Assembly: GCA_051010055.1 (NCBI GenBank)
Contig: JBPCVY010000128.1
Span: 1 to 14,883, forward strand
Direction: 5' to 3'
DNA from: CAJQND01 sp051010055
GTDB taxonomy: Bacteria; Pseudomonadota; Alphaproteobacteria; Rhizobiales; CAJQND01
DNA length: 14,883 bases
Shown here in pieces: positions 1 through 7,729 of the stretch (the stretch's first letter is position 1; the number at the start of each line of letters is the position of its first letter). The notes below the pieces were generated by a model. That model saw only the letters and a list, made by a program, of their open reading frames with translations. It was not told the DNA's origin and did not search any database. The position numbers and the translations under genes were made by a program.

Positions 1-1265
1 ATTTCCTGGGTGGTGCCGGCAACGCGGCTACCGCCGGTGTATGAGGCCACTTCGACAACCTTGATCAACTTGCCACCGAAAGTGGTTTTCAGCCCTGAAA
101 TGGCCGAGCCGGTGATGATTTTGATGCTGGCAGCCTTGGCTTCCTCAATAAGTGGTCCGGAAGGATCGGTACGCGCATCTACAATGGCCGCAACCGGCAC
201 GCCTGCTTTGGCCAGAATCGTTGCTGTTTGGTATGCATCGTCATTGTTGGTGAACAAAACGCCACGCTGGCCAACGGCAACACCGTATCGTACGGCATAG
301 CCGCGAATGGCCGAAGAGAGCATCACGCCGGGCCGATCGCAGTTTGCAAACGGAATAGGGCGCTCCAGGGCGCCTGTGGCAACAATCACTTGTTTTGCGC
401 GCACTTTCCAAAGCCTGTGCCGCGGCACACCTTCATTGGCAAGAGCTGGGTCATGTTCAGACAAACGCTGGAACAGCATCAGATAGTTTTGGTGGAAGTG
501 GCCAACGCCGGTGGTGCGGGTCAAAATCTGGACATTTTCAAGCCCTGCAAGACGCTCAACCTTTTCGGCCACCCAATCGGTCTGCGGTTTGCCGTCAATT
601 TCACCTGCAAACAGGTCAGCAACCCCGCCAAGGTTGGGATTTTCATCAACCAGGATAACCCGTCCGCCCGTTGCAGCGGCAGCTTCTGCAGCTGCAATGC
701 CTGCAACACCACCGCCGACGATCAGAACATCGCAATGGCAGTTGAACTGCTCGTACGTGTCCGGGTCCGGGCCGGTGGGTGCAACGCCAAGGCCTGCAGC
801 ATTGCGGATGAACGGCTCATAGACGCTCTTCCAGAACTTTTGTGGCCACATGAAAGTCTTGTAGTAAAAACCTGACGGGATGAAGCGCGAAAACGTATTG
901 TTGATCGCGCCAATATCGAATTCGGTGCTTGGCCAGGCATTTTGCGGCTTGGCGGTCATGCCATCGAACACTTCAACCTGGCTTGCGCGCAGGTTCGGTT
1001 CAGCCTTATTGCCCTCACCAACGCCAACCAGGGCGTTGGGTTCCTCAGCGCCGAGGCCCAAAACACTGCGGGGGCGGTGATACTTGAAACTGCGGCCCAT
1101 GACCCGAACGCCATTGGCCATCAGGGCAGACGCCAGGCTGTCGCCCTTGAATGCAGGCATGCGCTGACCGTTCCAATGAAAATCTACGACCTTTTCACGG
1201 TCAATCGCCCGGCCGTATCCGCTATCATGGGCGCTTGCCGATAGTCTGTATGGCTTGCCGCTCAT
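1..1265 (-). CDS. soxA: Sarcosine oxidase alpha subunit (3'-truncated by window edge)
   Basis: Large subunit of heterotetrameric sarcosine oxidase, a cytoplasmic enzyme that converts sarcosine, tetrahydrofolate and O2 to glycine, methylene-tetrahydrofolate and H2O2. About 421 N-terminal residues are visible; the family is usually near 1000 residues, so the C-terminal folate-binding GcvT-like part lies outside the window. Residues 20-110 match the family's N-terminal ferredoxin-like domain, with a GDSLASALMANGV stretch and a FKYHRPR motif. A dinucleotide-binding fold begins near residue 180 (DVLIVGGGVAGIAAAEAA), and an ATGALERPIPF segment follows, typical of the NAD-binding disulfide-reductase-like domain. 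The ATG overlaps the soxD stop in an ATGA, and an AAAGGCG ribosome site lies just upstream, so translation is probably coupled. The order after soxB-soxD suggests soxG comes next, beyond the left edge. Confidence 0.95.
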   Translation of the reverse strand, partial: MSGKPYRLSASAHDSGYGRAIDREKVVDFHWNGQRMPAFKGDSLASALMANGVRVMGRSFKYHRPRSVLGLGAEEPNALVGVGEGNKAEPNLRASQVEVFDGMTAKPQNAWPSTEFDIGAINNTFSRFIPSGFYYKTFMWPQKFWKSVYEPFIRNAAGLGVAPTGPDPDTYEQFNCHCDVLIVGGGVAGIAAAEAAAATGGRVILVDENPNLGGVADLFAGEIDGKPQTDWVAEKVERLAGLENVQILTRTTGVGHFHQNYLMLFQRLSEHDPALANEGVPRHRLWKVRAKQVIVATGALERPIPFANCDRPGVMLSSAIRGYAVRYGVAVGQRGVLFTNNDDAYQTATILAKAGVPVAAIVDARTDPSGPLIEEAKAASIKIITGSAISGLKTTFGGKLIKVVEVASYTGGSRVAGTTQE

Positions 1266-1615
1266 GAATTCGCCTTTCTAGTGGTGGTCTTCTTAAAATG
1301 TTCCTTCCAAAGCGGATCGGCTTGTTTGATCAGCTCTTGCGGTGGAATTTCGGTAATTGAGTAGTATCCGAGGATATCAAGGGTGAGTGTGTCACGTGCT
1401 GCGTGAAACCACTTGTCGCAGCCACGGTCGCACCGCCAGCGCTCGAAATGAACGCCCTTGGGGTTTTTGCGCCCGTAAAGATAGTCGCGCTGCGCCTCAT
1501 CAGAGATACCTTCGGGACTTTCCGTAGCCGGGCGCTTGATGTGCGCCTCACCGCCAGCATGAAAATCCGTTTCTTCGCCTTCGACCCCACATACGGGGCA
1601 TTGAATTACTAACAT
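1262..1615 (-). CDS. soxD: Sarcosine oxidase delta subunit
   Basis: Small zinc-binding subunit of heterotetrameric sarcosine oxidase, 117 residues, a normal length for the family. It has a structural role in the alpha-beta-gamma-delta complex. The N-terminus carries CPVC (Cys6, Cys9), and a second pair lies in RWRCDRGCDKWFH (Cys62, Cys66). Together they would form a four-cysteine zinc site. In the characterised Corynebacterium enzyme the ligands are, from memory, Cys-Cys-His-Cys, so Cys62 appears to replace the His. The conserved motif DYLYGRKNPKGVHFERW lies at 44-60. The gene starts 18 bp after the soxB stop, with a GGGGGAG ribosome site, and its TGA overlaps the soxA ATG. Confidence 0.95.
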   Translation of the reverse strand: MLVIQCPVCGVEGEETDFHAGGEAHIKRPATESPEGISDEAQRDYLYGRKNPKGVHFERWRCDRGCDKWFHAARDTLTLDILGYYSITEIPPQELIKQADPLWKEHFKKTTTRKANS

Positions 1616-1633
1616 GCTTCTTACTCCCCCGCG

Positions 1634-2884
1634 TTAGTGCGCGACCGCGGCGGCGACGCTTTCATCAATGAGCCGCCCCTGAAGGAACCGGTCAAGGCCG
1701 AATGCGCCGGCAATATCGCCTGGCTGGTCTTTTGCGATGAGGTCGGCAAATACGAAGCCAGAGCCCGGTGTGGCCTTGAAGCCTCCGGTTCCCCAGCCGG
1801 CGTTGACATAAAGCCCGCCAACATCGGTTTTTGAGATGATCGGCGAACGGTCACCGGTCATATCAACAATTCCGCCCCACATGCGCAGCATTCTCAGCCG
1901 CGAAATAATCGGGAAGGTTTGCACCAGCGCCGTCACCGTATGTTCCAGCGATGGGAAGCTGCCGCGCTGTGAATAGTTATTGTATGGATCAGCACCGCCA
2001 CCGATGACAAGTTCGCCCTTGTCCGACTGGCTCATGTAGCCATGAACGGTATTGGCCATCACCACGACATCAATAACGGGCTTGATCGGCTCGGATACCA
2101 ATGCCTGGAGGCAAACGCTCTCAATCGGCATGGTGACACCGGCCATCTGCATGATGAGAGATGTGTTGCCTGATGCCACCACGGCAATTTTCTTGGCCTT
2201 AATCTTGCCTTTGGTGGTTTCAAGGCCGGTAACACGGCCACGTGAAGTGTTGATGTCAGTGACTTCGCAATTCTGGATAATGTCGACGCCATGATTGTCC
2301 GCGCCGCGCGCATAACCCCATGCAACCGCATCGTGGCGCGCCGTGCCGCCACGGGGCTGGTAATAAGCGCCAAGAATTGGATAACGTGCATCATCGCGGT
2401 CATTGATTATCGGGCAAATCGATTTCACTTCGGCCCTGTCGATCATGCGCGCTTCGATACCAGCAAGCCGGTTGGCGTGGCTGGTGCGCTTCATGGCGCG
2501 CAGTTCGTGCTCTGTCTGGCACAACATCAATAGCCCGCGCGGGCTGAACATGATGTTGTAGTTCAGCTCCTGGCTCAAATCCTCATATAGCGAGCGTGAC
2601 AGCTCATAAATTGCCATTGAGGGATCTTGCAGATAGTTCGAGCGGATAATGGTGGTGTTACGTCCGGTGTTGCCACCGCCCAGCCAGCCTTTCTCCACAA
2701 CAGCTACGTTGGTAACGCCGTGTTTTGACGCAAGATAATAGGCCGTTGCCAGGCCATGCCCGCCCGCACCGACAATCACCACATCATATTCTTTTTTGGG
2801 TTCCGGGGCCCGCCAAGCGCGCTCCCAACCCTTGTGGTAGCTCATCGCATTGCGGGCAATCGAAAATGCAGAATACCGCTTCAT
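1634..2884 (-). CDS. soxB: Sarcosine oxidase beta subunit
   Basis: Catalytic flavoprotein subunit, 416 residues, a typical full length. It belongs to the DAO family of FAD-dependent amine oxidases and oxidises sarcosine's N-methyl group. A Rossmann motif, VVIVGAGGHGLATAYYLA, occupies about residues 35-52, followed by VVEKGWLGGGNTGRN at 62-76, where flavin contacts are expected. His184 in the GGTARHDAVAWG segment corresponds to the histidine that carries covalent FMN in characterised heterotetrameric enzymes. The C-terminal GWGTGGFKATPGSG stretch is also a family hallmark. A GGGATGG ribosome site precedes the ATG. It is the first gene of the visible operon and is divergent from ccmI; the 173-bp gap between them must hold its promoter. 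Confidence 0.97.
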   Translation of the reverse strand: MKRYSAFSIARNAMSYHKGWERAWRAPEPKKEYDVVIVGAGGHGLATAYYLASKHGVTNVAVVEKGWLGGGNTGRNTTIIRSNYLQDPSMAIYELSRSLYEDLSQELNYNIMFSPRGLLMLCQTEHELRAMKRTSHANRLAGIEARMIDRAEVKSICPIINDRDDARYPILGAYYQPRGGTARHDAVAWGYARGADNHGVDIIQNCEVTDINTSRGRVTGLETTKGKIKAKKIAVVASGNTSLIMQMAGVTMPIESVCLQALVSEPIKPVIDVVVMANTVHGYMSQSDKGELVIGGGADPYNNYSQRGSFPSLEHTVTALVQTFPIISRLRMLRMWGGIVDMTGDRSPIISKTDVGGLYVNAGWGTGGFKATPGSGFVFADLIAKDQPGDIAGAFGLDRFLQGRLIDESVAAAVAH

Positions 2885-2903
2885 AATATTGCCATCCCAT
2901 TAT

Positions 2904-2916
2904 GGGGCTTTGCCCC
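2904..2916 (-). other. Short GC hairpin in the soxB leader
   Basis: GGGGC and GCCCC flank three bases, giving a perfect 5-bp stem about 20 nt upstream of the soxB start, close to the GGGATGG ribosome site. It has no U-tract on the soxB side. It could mildly affect leader structure, but it may be chance. Confidence 0.25.
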
Positions 2917-2964
2917 TAAACTCGCGCGGACACTATCAAAGCGCGCGCTCGACCTCCATGGGAT

Positions 2965-2992
2965 TGCGACATTTGGCACTGAAAGTGCGACA
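2965..2992 (-). promoter_or_regulatory. Paired TGTCGCA direct repeats upstream of soxB, candidate activator site
   Basis: Read towards soxB, TGTCGCA occurs at 2992-2986 and again at 2971-2965. The starts are exactly 21 bp apart, two helical turns, so both copies face the same side of the DNA. Direct half-sites with this spacing are typical of AraC-family activators. The TGTCGC core resembles what I recall for the Pseudomonas ArgR (AraC-type) half-site, although the downstream AA of that consensus is not matched. GATase1-like AraC regulators such as GbdR control sarcosine oxidase genes in other bacteria. The function is inferred from sequence and position only. Confidence 0.4.
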
Positions 2993-3057
2993 CCACGGCG
3001 CGCATGATGAAGTTCCGGTGAATTGATCTTGTGGACAATTCATGACTAAAAGGCCTT

Positions 3058-4170
3058 ATGTGGTTATGGATTGCCTTTGCTGTGTTGACCGCGCTCGCCC
3101 TTGCGGCGGTTCTCAAGCCCCTATTGCGGGCCGCATCTGCGTCACGCCCTGATGAAGATTCTCCTGAGCTTGCCATTTACCGCGATCAGCTTTCAGAAGT
3201 TGAACGCGATGTTGAACGTGGGGTTGTCGGGTCTGACGAAGCTGAAGCTGCGCGCACCGAAATTTCGCGCCGGCTGCTGGCGGCAGATGAAGCAGCGCAA
3301 AAAGCCAAAACTTCTGCAACCAATCCGCAACCGGTTGCCGGCATGGTGATAGCAGGTGTTGTAGCGGTTTCTTTAGCCGGTTATCTCACGTGGGGCTCGC
3401 CTGACCTACCTGGCCAGCCGCGCAAAGAGCGCATTCAAAATGCAGCCGCCAACCAAAACTTTCAGGCGCTGATTGTGCAGGTTGAACAACAGCTTGAGAA
3501 AAACCCCGAAGATGCCCGAGGCTGGCAAGTGCTGGCGCCGGCATATATGCGCGTGCGCCGGTATGCAGATGCTGCTGATGCATTTGCTAAGGCGGTGGAT
3601 CTTACGCCCTCTCCGGGCGCAGACCTTTTAACTGCCTGGGGCGAAGCATCCGTCTTGGCCCGGTCCGGCCTGGTTACTGCAGAAGCAAACAGCGCTTTCT
3701 TGCGGGCTCTTTCTGTGGACCCGAAGTACCCCAAGGCACGCTACTTCGCAGGTATTGCGGCGGCCCAGGATGGCCGCAATGAAGAGGCCATCAAAATATG
3801 GACCGAACTTCTCGCAGATGCGCCTGCTGATGCGCCCTGGCGGCAAACGGTGGTTGGCCAGATCAACAAGCTTCAGGGCGTTGATACCGAAGCGCCCGGG
3901 CCTGATCGCGAAGACATTGAGGCTGCCCAGCAGATGAGCGCTGAAGACAGGGCTCAAATGATCCAGTCCATGGTCACCCGGCTTTCAGAGCGGTTACAGG
4001 AAGATGGCAAAGATTTGAACGGTTGGATGCGTTTGGTGCGCGCACGCATGGTGTTAAAACAGAAGCAAGAGGCTATAAAAGCCTTGAGCGATGCCCGGGC
4101 CAATTTTGCAGGCGATGAAGCATCCTTGGCGCAACTCGACAGCCTGGCCAGCCAGATGGGCCTGGAGTGA
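3058..4170 (+). CDS. ccmI: Cytochrome c maturation protein CcmI (CycH), apocytochrome chaperone
   Basis: CcmI (CycH in rhizobia) binds apocytochrome c in the periplasm and presents it to the CcmF-CcmH heme ligation complex. The 370-residue protein has a first membrane helix at about 2-22. A cytoplasmic segment at 35-80 carries the family signature (LAIYRDQLSEVERDVERGVV, then EISRRLL). A second membrane helix follows at about 92-112. The rest is a periplasmic domain with TPR-like helices (for example NFQALIVQVEQQLEKNPEDA, then WQVLAPAYMRVRRYADAADA), and the C-terminal part at about 300-370 is also helical. The ATG at 3058 is preceded by AAAAGG and starts directly with the membrane helix. It is the first gene of the operon, 5 bp before ccmE. 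I could not assign a convincing promoter in the upstream gap. Confidence 0.93.
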   Translation: MWLWIAFAVLTALALAAVLKPLLRAASASRPDEDSPELAIYRDQLSEVERDVERGVVGSDEAEAARTEISRRLLAADEAAQKAKTSATNPQPVAGMVIAGVVAVSLAGYLTWGSPDLPGQPRKERIQNAAANQNFQALIVQVEQQLEKNPEDARGWQVLAPAYMRVRRYADAADAFAKAVDLTPSPGADLLTAWGEASVLARSGLVTAEANSAFLRALSVDPKYPKARYFAGIAAAQDGRNEEAIKIWTELLADAPADAPWRQTVVGQINKLQGVDTEAPGPDREDIEAAQQMSAEDRAQMIQSMVTRLSERLQEDGKDLNGWMRLVRARMVLKQKQEAIKALSDARANFAGDEASLAQLDSLASQMGLE

Positions 4171-4175
4171 GATAG

Positions 4176-4625
4176 ATGACAAGGAAACAGAAACGCACGT
4201 CCATGATCCTAGGCGGCCTTGCCGTTTTAGGGCTTGCGGTCGGCATCATGCTCTATGCCTTGGAAGACACAATTGTCTTTTTTTACACGCCCGCAGAAGT
4301 GGCTGAAAAAGACATCAAGGCTGGCATCCGCTTCCGTCTTGGCGGTTTGGTTGCAGATGGCACAGTGGTGCGCGGCCAGGGCAAGACAGTAAAATTCTCC
4401 GTAACCGACACGGACAAAACCCTGCCGGTGAACTTCACCGGAACCCTGCCGGACCTTTTCCGGGAGGGCCAAGGGGTGGTGGCAGAAGGTGCGCTGGATA
4501 AAAATGGCACTTTCCTCGCCGATACGGTTTTGGCAAAACACGATGAAAACTATATGCCGCGTGAAGTGGCCGACGCCCTTAAGGAAAAAGGTGTTTGGCA
4601 GCATGCGGGTGAGCAGTCCGAATGA
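4176..4625 (+). CDS. ccmE: Cytochrome c maturation heme chaperone CcmE (CycJ)
   Basis: Periplasmic, membrane-anchored heme chaperone that binds heme covalently and passes it to CcmF for attachment to apocytochrome c. It has 149 residues. A short positive N-terminus (TRKQKR) is followed by one membrane anchor at about 10-28 and a beta-barrel domain. The heme-binding motif is AKHDENYMP: His122 is the expected covalent heme ligand and Tyr126 the axial ligand, matching E. coli His130 and Tyr134. A GGAG ribosome site lies at the ccmI stop. The gene ends in an ATGA overlap with ccmF, so the two are probably translationally coupled. It is complete, with all key residues present. Confidence 0.97.
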   Translation: MTRKQKRTSMILGGLAVLGLAVGIMLYALEDTIVFFYTPAEVAEKDIKAGIRFRLGGLVADGTVVRGQGKTVKFSVTDTDKTLPVNFTGTLPDLFREGQGVVAEGALDKNGTFLADTVLAKHDENYMPREVADALKEKGVWQHAGEQSE

Positions 4626-6592
4626 TTACCGAGCTTGGACATTACGCGCTGGTTCTGGCGCTCGCCATCTCGATGGTGCAGATGTCTGTGCCGTTGTGGG
4701 GTGCTTACCGGAACGACGCGGCGCTCATGCGGGTGGGCGAACCTTCTGCATTGGTGCAGTTCCTGGCAACCGGCATCGCGTTTGCCTGTCTCACACACGC
4801 GTTCATCGTCTCTGACTTTTCGGTGCGCCTTGTGTGGGCCCATTCCCACTCCGCCAAGCCGATGATTTACAAAATTGCCGGTGTATGGGGAAATCATGAA
4901 GGCTCAATGCTTTTATGGGTGCTTATTCTTACCCTGTTTGGCGCCTGTGTCGCCGCCTTTGGCAGTAACCTGCCGCAAACCTTGCGCGCCCGGGTGCTTG
5001 CTGTGCAGGCATCCATTGGCACCGCGTTCTTGCTGTTCATCCTCATAACGTCAAACCCGTTTGCACGGCTGGAGCCTGCGCCATTTGAAGGAAACGGCCT
5101 TAACCCGGTTTTGCAGGACCCGGCGCTCGCTATTCATCCGCCTCTTCTATATGGCGGTTATGTGGGGTTGTCAGTGGCCTTCTCCTTCGCCGTTGCAGCA
5201 CTTTTTGGAGGCAAGGTCGATGGCGCCTGGGCGCGTTGGGTAAGGCCGTGGACGCTGGCAGCTTGGATGTTCCTCACAGCGGGCATCGCCATGGGCTCCT
5301 GGTGGGCTTATTACGAGCTTGGCTGGGGTGGATGGTGGTTCTGGGACCCGGTGGAAAACGCCTCTTTTATGCCGTGGCTGGTTGCAACTGCGCTGTTGCA
5401 TTCCGCCGTTGTTGTTGAGCGGCGTGGCGCGCTAAAAATCTGGACGCTCCTGCTTTCCATCATTGCATTTTCCTTAAGCCTTCTGGGCACGTTCCTGGTG
5501 CGCTCCGGGGTGCTTACATCGGTTCACGCCTTTGCCAGCGACCCATCACGCGGCGTCTTCATCCTGCTTATACTGTGCCTATTCATTGGTGGGGCCCTGG
5601 CGCTTTTTGCCTGGCGTGCACCGGCGCTGAAAGTGGGCGGATTGTTCGCTCCCATCAGCCGTGAAGGCGCGCTTGTCCTCAATAATCTGATCCTGACAGT
5701 TTCCGCAATCTCGGTCTTGACCGGCACGCTTTATCCACTGCTTCTGGAAGCGCTCACCGGCGCGAAAATCTCCGTTGGCCCGCCCTATTTCAATCTCACT
5801 TTCGGCCTCATCATTTTGCCGCTATTGCTGCTTGTTCCTTATGGCCCGATGCTTTCCTGGAAACGGGCTGATCTTTGGGCGGCATCCCAGCGATTAATGG
5901 CTGCTGGCGCTCTTGCGGTCATTGTCGGCCTGATTGCCTGGTATCTGAAGTATGGCGGCCCTGTTATGGCCGGATTTGGCATTGCAATCGGCGTATGGCT
6001 GATAGCGGGCGCGATTTCTGAGATCGTCTGGCGATCAAAACTCTTCAACCCATCTGGATTGCGGAGGCTGGCGGGCCTTCCCAGATCGGCTTTCGGCACG
6101 ATGCTTGCGCATGCAGGCCTCGGTGTCCTGGTTCTGGGAGTTGTTGGCATCACCGCATGGCGCCAGGAAATTATTGAAGTGATGCAACCGTCCGACACAG
6201 TTGAAATTGCCGGCGTGCAAATCACTTTTAAAGGCGAATTTCCCAAATTGGGACCCAATTACCGCGATGTGATCGGGCGGTTTGAAGTGCGTACTGAAAA
6301 GGGCGATGAGCCGGAAATCCTGGCCCCTGCCAAGCGCATCTACTTCCCATCACAACAGCCCACATCTGAGGTTGCAATCCGCACCTATCTTAGCGGCGAT
6401 CTTTATGTGGTGATGGGAGACAAGGTTGGTGCCAGAGGGCGCACTGTGCGCGTTTATTTCAATCCCCTTGTCGTTCTAATCTGGCTTGGTTCGGTAATCA
6501 TGTTTATTGGCGGCGGCATTTCCCTGTCAGACCGCAGGTTGCGTGTCGGCGCGCCCAAACGCGCCCGCGCCCGGCAGGCAAAGGCTTATTAG
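4622..6592 (+). CDS. ccmF: Cytochrome c heme lyase subunit CcmF (CycK)
   Basis: Large multi-spanning inner-membrane protein that takes heme from holo-CcmE and attaches it to reduced apocytochrome c together with CcmH and CcmI. It has 656 residues, typical for the family. The tryptophan-rich WWD domain spans about 227-258, with SWWAYYELGWGGWWFWDPVE inside it. The conserved histidines are visible: His172 (IHPPLLY), His260 (ALLHSA), His302 (SVHAFASDP) and His496 (MLAHAGLG). They correspond to E. coli His173, His261, His303 and His491. Many hydrophobic helices precede a periplasmic segment near 515-620, then a last helix at about 622-645. It overlaps ccmE by 4 bp and ends 3 bp before ccmH. Confidence 0.98.
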   Translation: MITELGHYALVLALAISMVQMSVPLWGAYRNDAALMRVGEPSALVQFLATGIAFACLTHAFIVSDFSVRLVWAHSHSAKPMIYKIAGVWGNHEGSMLLWVLILTLFGACVAAFGSNLPQTLRARVLAVQASIGTAFLLFILITSNPFARLEPAPFEGNGLNPVLQDPALAIHPPLLYGGYVGLSVAFSFAVAALFGGKVDGAWARWVRPWTLAAWMFLTAGIAMGSWWAYYELGWGGWWFWDPVENASFMPWLVATALLHSAVVVERRGALKIWTLLLSIIAFSLSLLGTFLVRSGVLTSVHAFASDPSRGVFILLILCLFIGGALALFAWRAPALKVGGLFAPISREGALVLNNLILTVSAISVLTGTLYPLLLEALTGAKISVGPPYFNLTFGLIILPLLLLVPYGPMLSWKRADLWAASQRLMAAGALAVIVGLIAWYLKYGGPVMAGFGIAIGVWLIAGAISEIVWRSKLFNPSGLRRLAGLPRSAFGTMLAHAGLGVLVLGVVGITAWRQEIIEVMQPSDTVEIAGVQITFKGEFPKLGPNYRDVIGRFEVRTEKGDEPEILAPAKRIYFPSQQPTSEVAIRTYLSGDLYVVMGDKVGARGRTVRVYFNPLVVLIWLGSVIMFIGGGISLSDRRLRVGAPKRARARQAKAY

Positions 6593-6595
6593 GAA

Positions 6596-7048
6596 ATGCG
6601 GTTTATTCTCCCCATAGTGCTCATGGCCGCCCTAGCATTTCCGGCAGGAGCCTATGAGCCCGACGAAGTGCTGGACGATCCGGTTTTGGAACAGCGTGCA
6701 CGTGATCTTTCCGCTGAACTTAGATGCCTTGTGTGCCAGAATCAGTCGATAGATGATTCCGATGCGCCGCTCGCCAAGGATTTGCGCGTTTTGGTGCGTG
6801 AACGGCTCACCGCCGGCGATACCAACGAAGAAGTCAAGTCCTTCATTGTCCAGCGCTATGGGGAATTTGTGCTGCTGAAACCATATTTCGGTCTCCACAC
6901 CCTTTTGCTGTGGTCACTGCCGTTCGTGCTGTTCGTGCTTGGCGCACTATTGATTTTCCGCCGCCGCACCCGCCCCGCTGAACAAAGCGCCCCGCAGGAG
7001 TTGAGCAAAGACGAGCAAGCGCGCCTCGACAAGCTGCTGAAAGATTAG
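6596..7048 (+). CDS. ccmH: Cytochrome c maturation thiol reductant CcmH (CycL)
   Basis: Periplasmic membrane-anchored protein that keeps the apocytochrome CXXCH cysteines reduced for heme ligation, working with CcmF and CcmI. It has 150 residues. A cleavable signal peptide is predicted at 1-19 (ending AFPAGA). The redox motif is LRCLVCQNQ, with Cys44 and Cys47. It is followed by the family's SIDDSDAPLAKDLR and a YGEFVLLKP segment. One C-terminal membrane helix lies at about 102-123, then a short charged tail. This is the short form without a fused TPR domain, which agrees with a separate ccmI. It is the last gene of the cyc operon, and its stop converges with the NnrU-family gene 14 bp away. 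Confidence 0.97.
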   Translation: MRFILPIVLMAALAFPAGAYEPDEVLDDPVLEQRARDLSAELRCLVCQNQSIDDSDAPLAKDLRVLVRERLTAGDTNEEVKSFIVQRYGEFVLLKPYFGLHTLLLWSLPFVLFVLGALLIFRRRTRPAEQSAPQELSKDEQARLDKLLKD

Positions 7049-7062
7049 GGTTTCATCCCGCC

Positions 7063-7629
7063 CTAGTGCGCTGCCACCGTCACTCCGGTGAAGTAGGGGT
7101 GCAGGAACACAAGCACCGCGTATACAACCACACTGATCGCCACTCCACGCGCCTCAACAGCAACTGAAGGCACGTCTGGCTTTTGCCAGTCACCGTCACG
7201 CTTGTTCAATAGCGGAATTTCGATGATGGCCCAAAGTCCCAGTCCGACGAAAAGAACCAGCGACCGTGTATCGCCATTGGAAAGAAGATGGCCAACCGCC
7301 CAGATGATCAGGCCGGTGAGCTGCGGATGCCGGATATATTGCTTGATCCTGCTGCCATAGTTGGCCGCGCCCATTAAAATGAATGCAATCAGCACCAATA
7401 TAGCGGTGACGATGGGTGTCCAGTCTCCCAAATAATAAAGAATCTCAGGATCGCTTGAGCGCCAGCCAAAAATAATGAGCGCGATGGAAATGAGGATGAG
7501 AACGGAAAAGATGCCCTTGTAGGGGTTTTCGCCTACACGTTCAATGAGTTGCGTCTTGAATTGCGGGAAAATGCACGTGCTCAAATGAACACCACTCCAC
7601 AGCAACACGCCCAAAATCAGCAACGTCAT
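7063..7629 (-). CDS. NnrU family integral membrane protein
   Basis: A 188-residue polytopic membrane protein of the NnrU family. NnrU is genetically linked to denitrification (nitric oxide/nitrite reductase) in Rhodobacter and relatives, but its biochemical function is not firmly known and many homologs occur in non-denitrifiers. About six hydrophobic helices are visible, near 2-20, 38-55, 70-88, 103-118, 121-140 and 162-180. The recognisable motif RHPQLTG is at 100-106, followed by GHLLSNGD at 113-120. His15, His101, His114 and His177 could be metal or heme ligands, which is inference. A GGGAG ribosome site lies 7 bp before the ATG. It is convergent with ccmH and divergent from the hydrolase-OsmC gene. 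The neighbouring cytochrome c maturation genes fit a respiratory link but do not prove one. Confidence 0.85.
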   Translation of the reverse strand: MTLLILGVLLWSGVHLSTCIFPQFKTQLIERVGENPYKGIFSVLILISIALIIFGWRSSDPEILYYLGDWTPIVTAILVLIAFILMGAANYGSRIKQYIRHPQLTGLIIWAVGHLLSNGDTRSLVLFVGLGLWAIIEIPLLNKRDGDWQKPDVPSVAVEARGVAISVVVYAVLVFLHPYFTGVTVAAH

Positions 7630-7668
7630 AATATCACTCCCTAAAATTTCTATCCTTCAAGCTGGCGC

Positions 7669-7687
7669 GGCTCCATAATGGTGAGCC
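7669..7687. promoter_or_regulatory. Imperfect inverted repeat between the NnrU and hydrolase-OsmC genes
   Basis: GGCTC at 7669-7673 and GAGCC at 7683-7687 form inverted arms around a CCATAATGG core that is itself palindromic. It sits in the middle of the 100-bp divergent gap, where a shared operator would be expected. No clear -35/-10 pair could be assigned on either strand, so this is a weak candidate. Confidence 0.25.
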
Positions 7688-7729
7688 TACGCCGAAAAGC
7701 CGCAAAGGCAAGATGGCATGGAGGATATG

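Noticed and set aside
228..875. Plus-strand open frame of 215 codons
   Set aside because: It is the shadow of soxA on the other strand. The minus-strand reading shows clear FAD/NAD-binding motifs, and this one shows none.
3023..3051. TTGATC, 17-bp spacer, CTAAAA as a ccmI promoter
   Set aside because: Transcription would start at about the ccmI ATG, leaving no room for the ribosome site. The -10 match is also poor.
7046..7065. TAGGG/CCCTA inverted repeat spanning both convergent stops (ccmH and the NnrU-family gene), possible bidirectional terminator
   Set aside because: The stem is only 5 bp, the loop is 10 nt and no T-run follows on either side. It largely reflects the two TAG stop codons.
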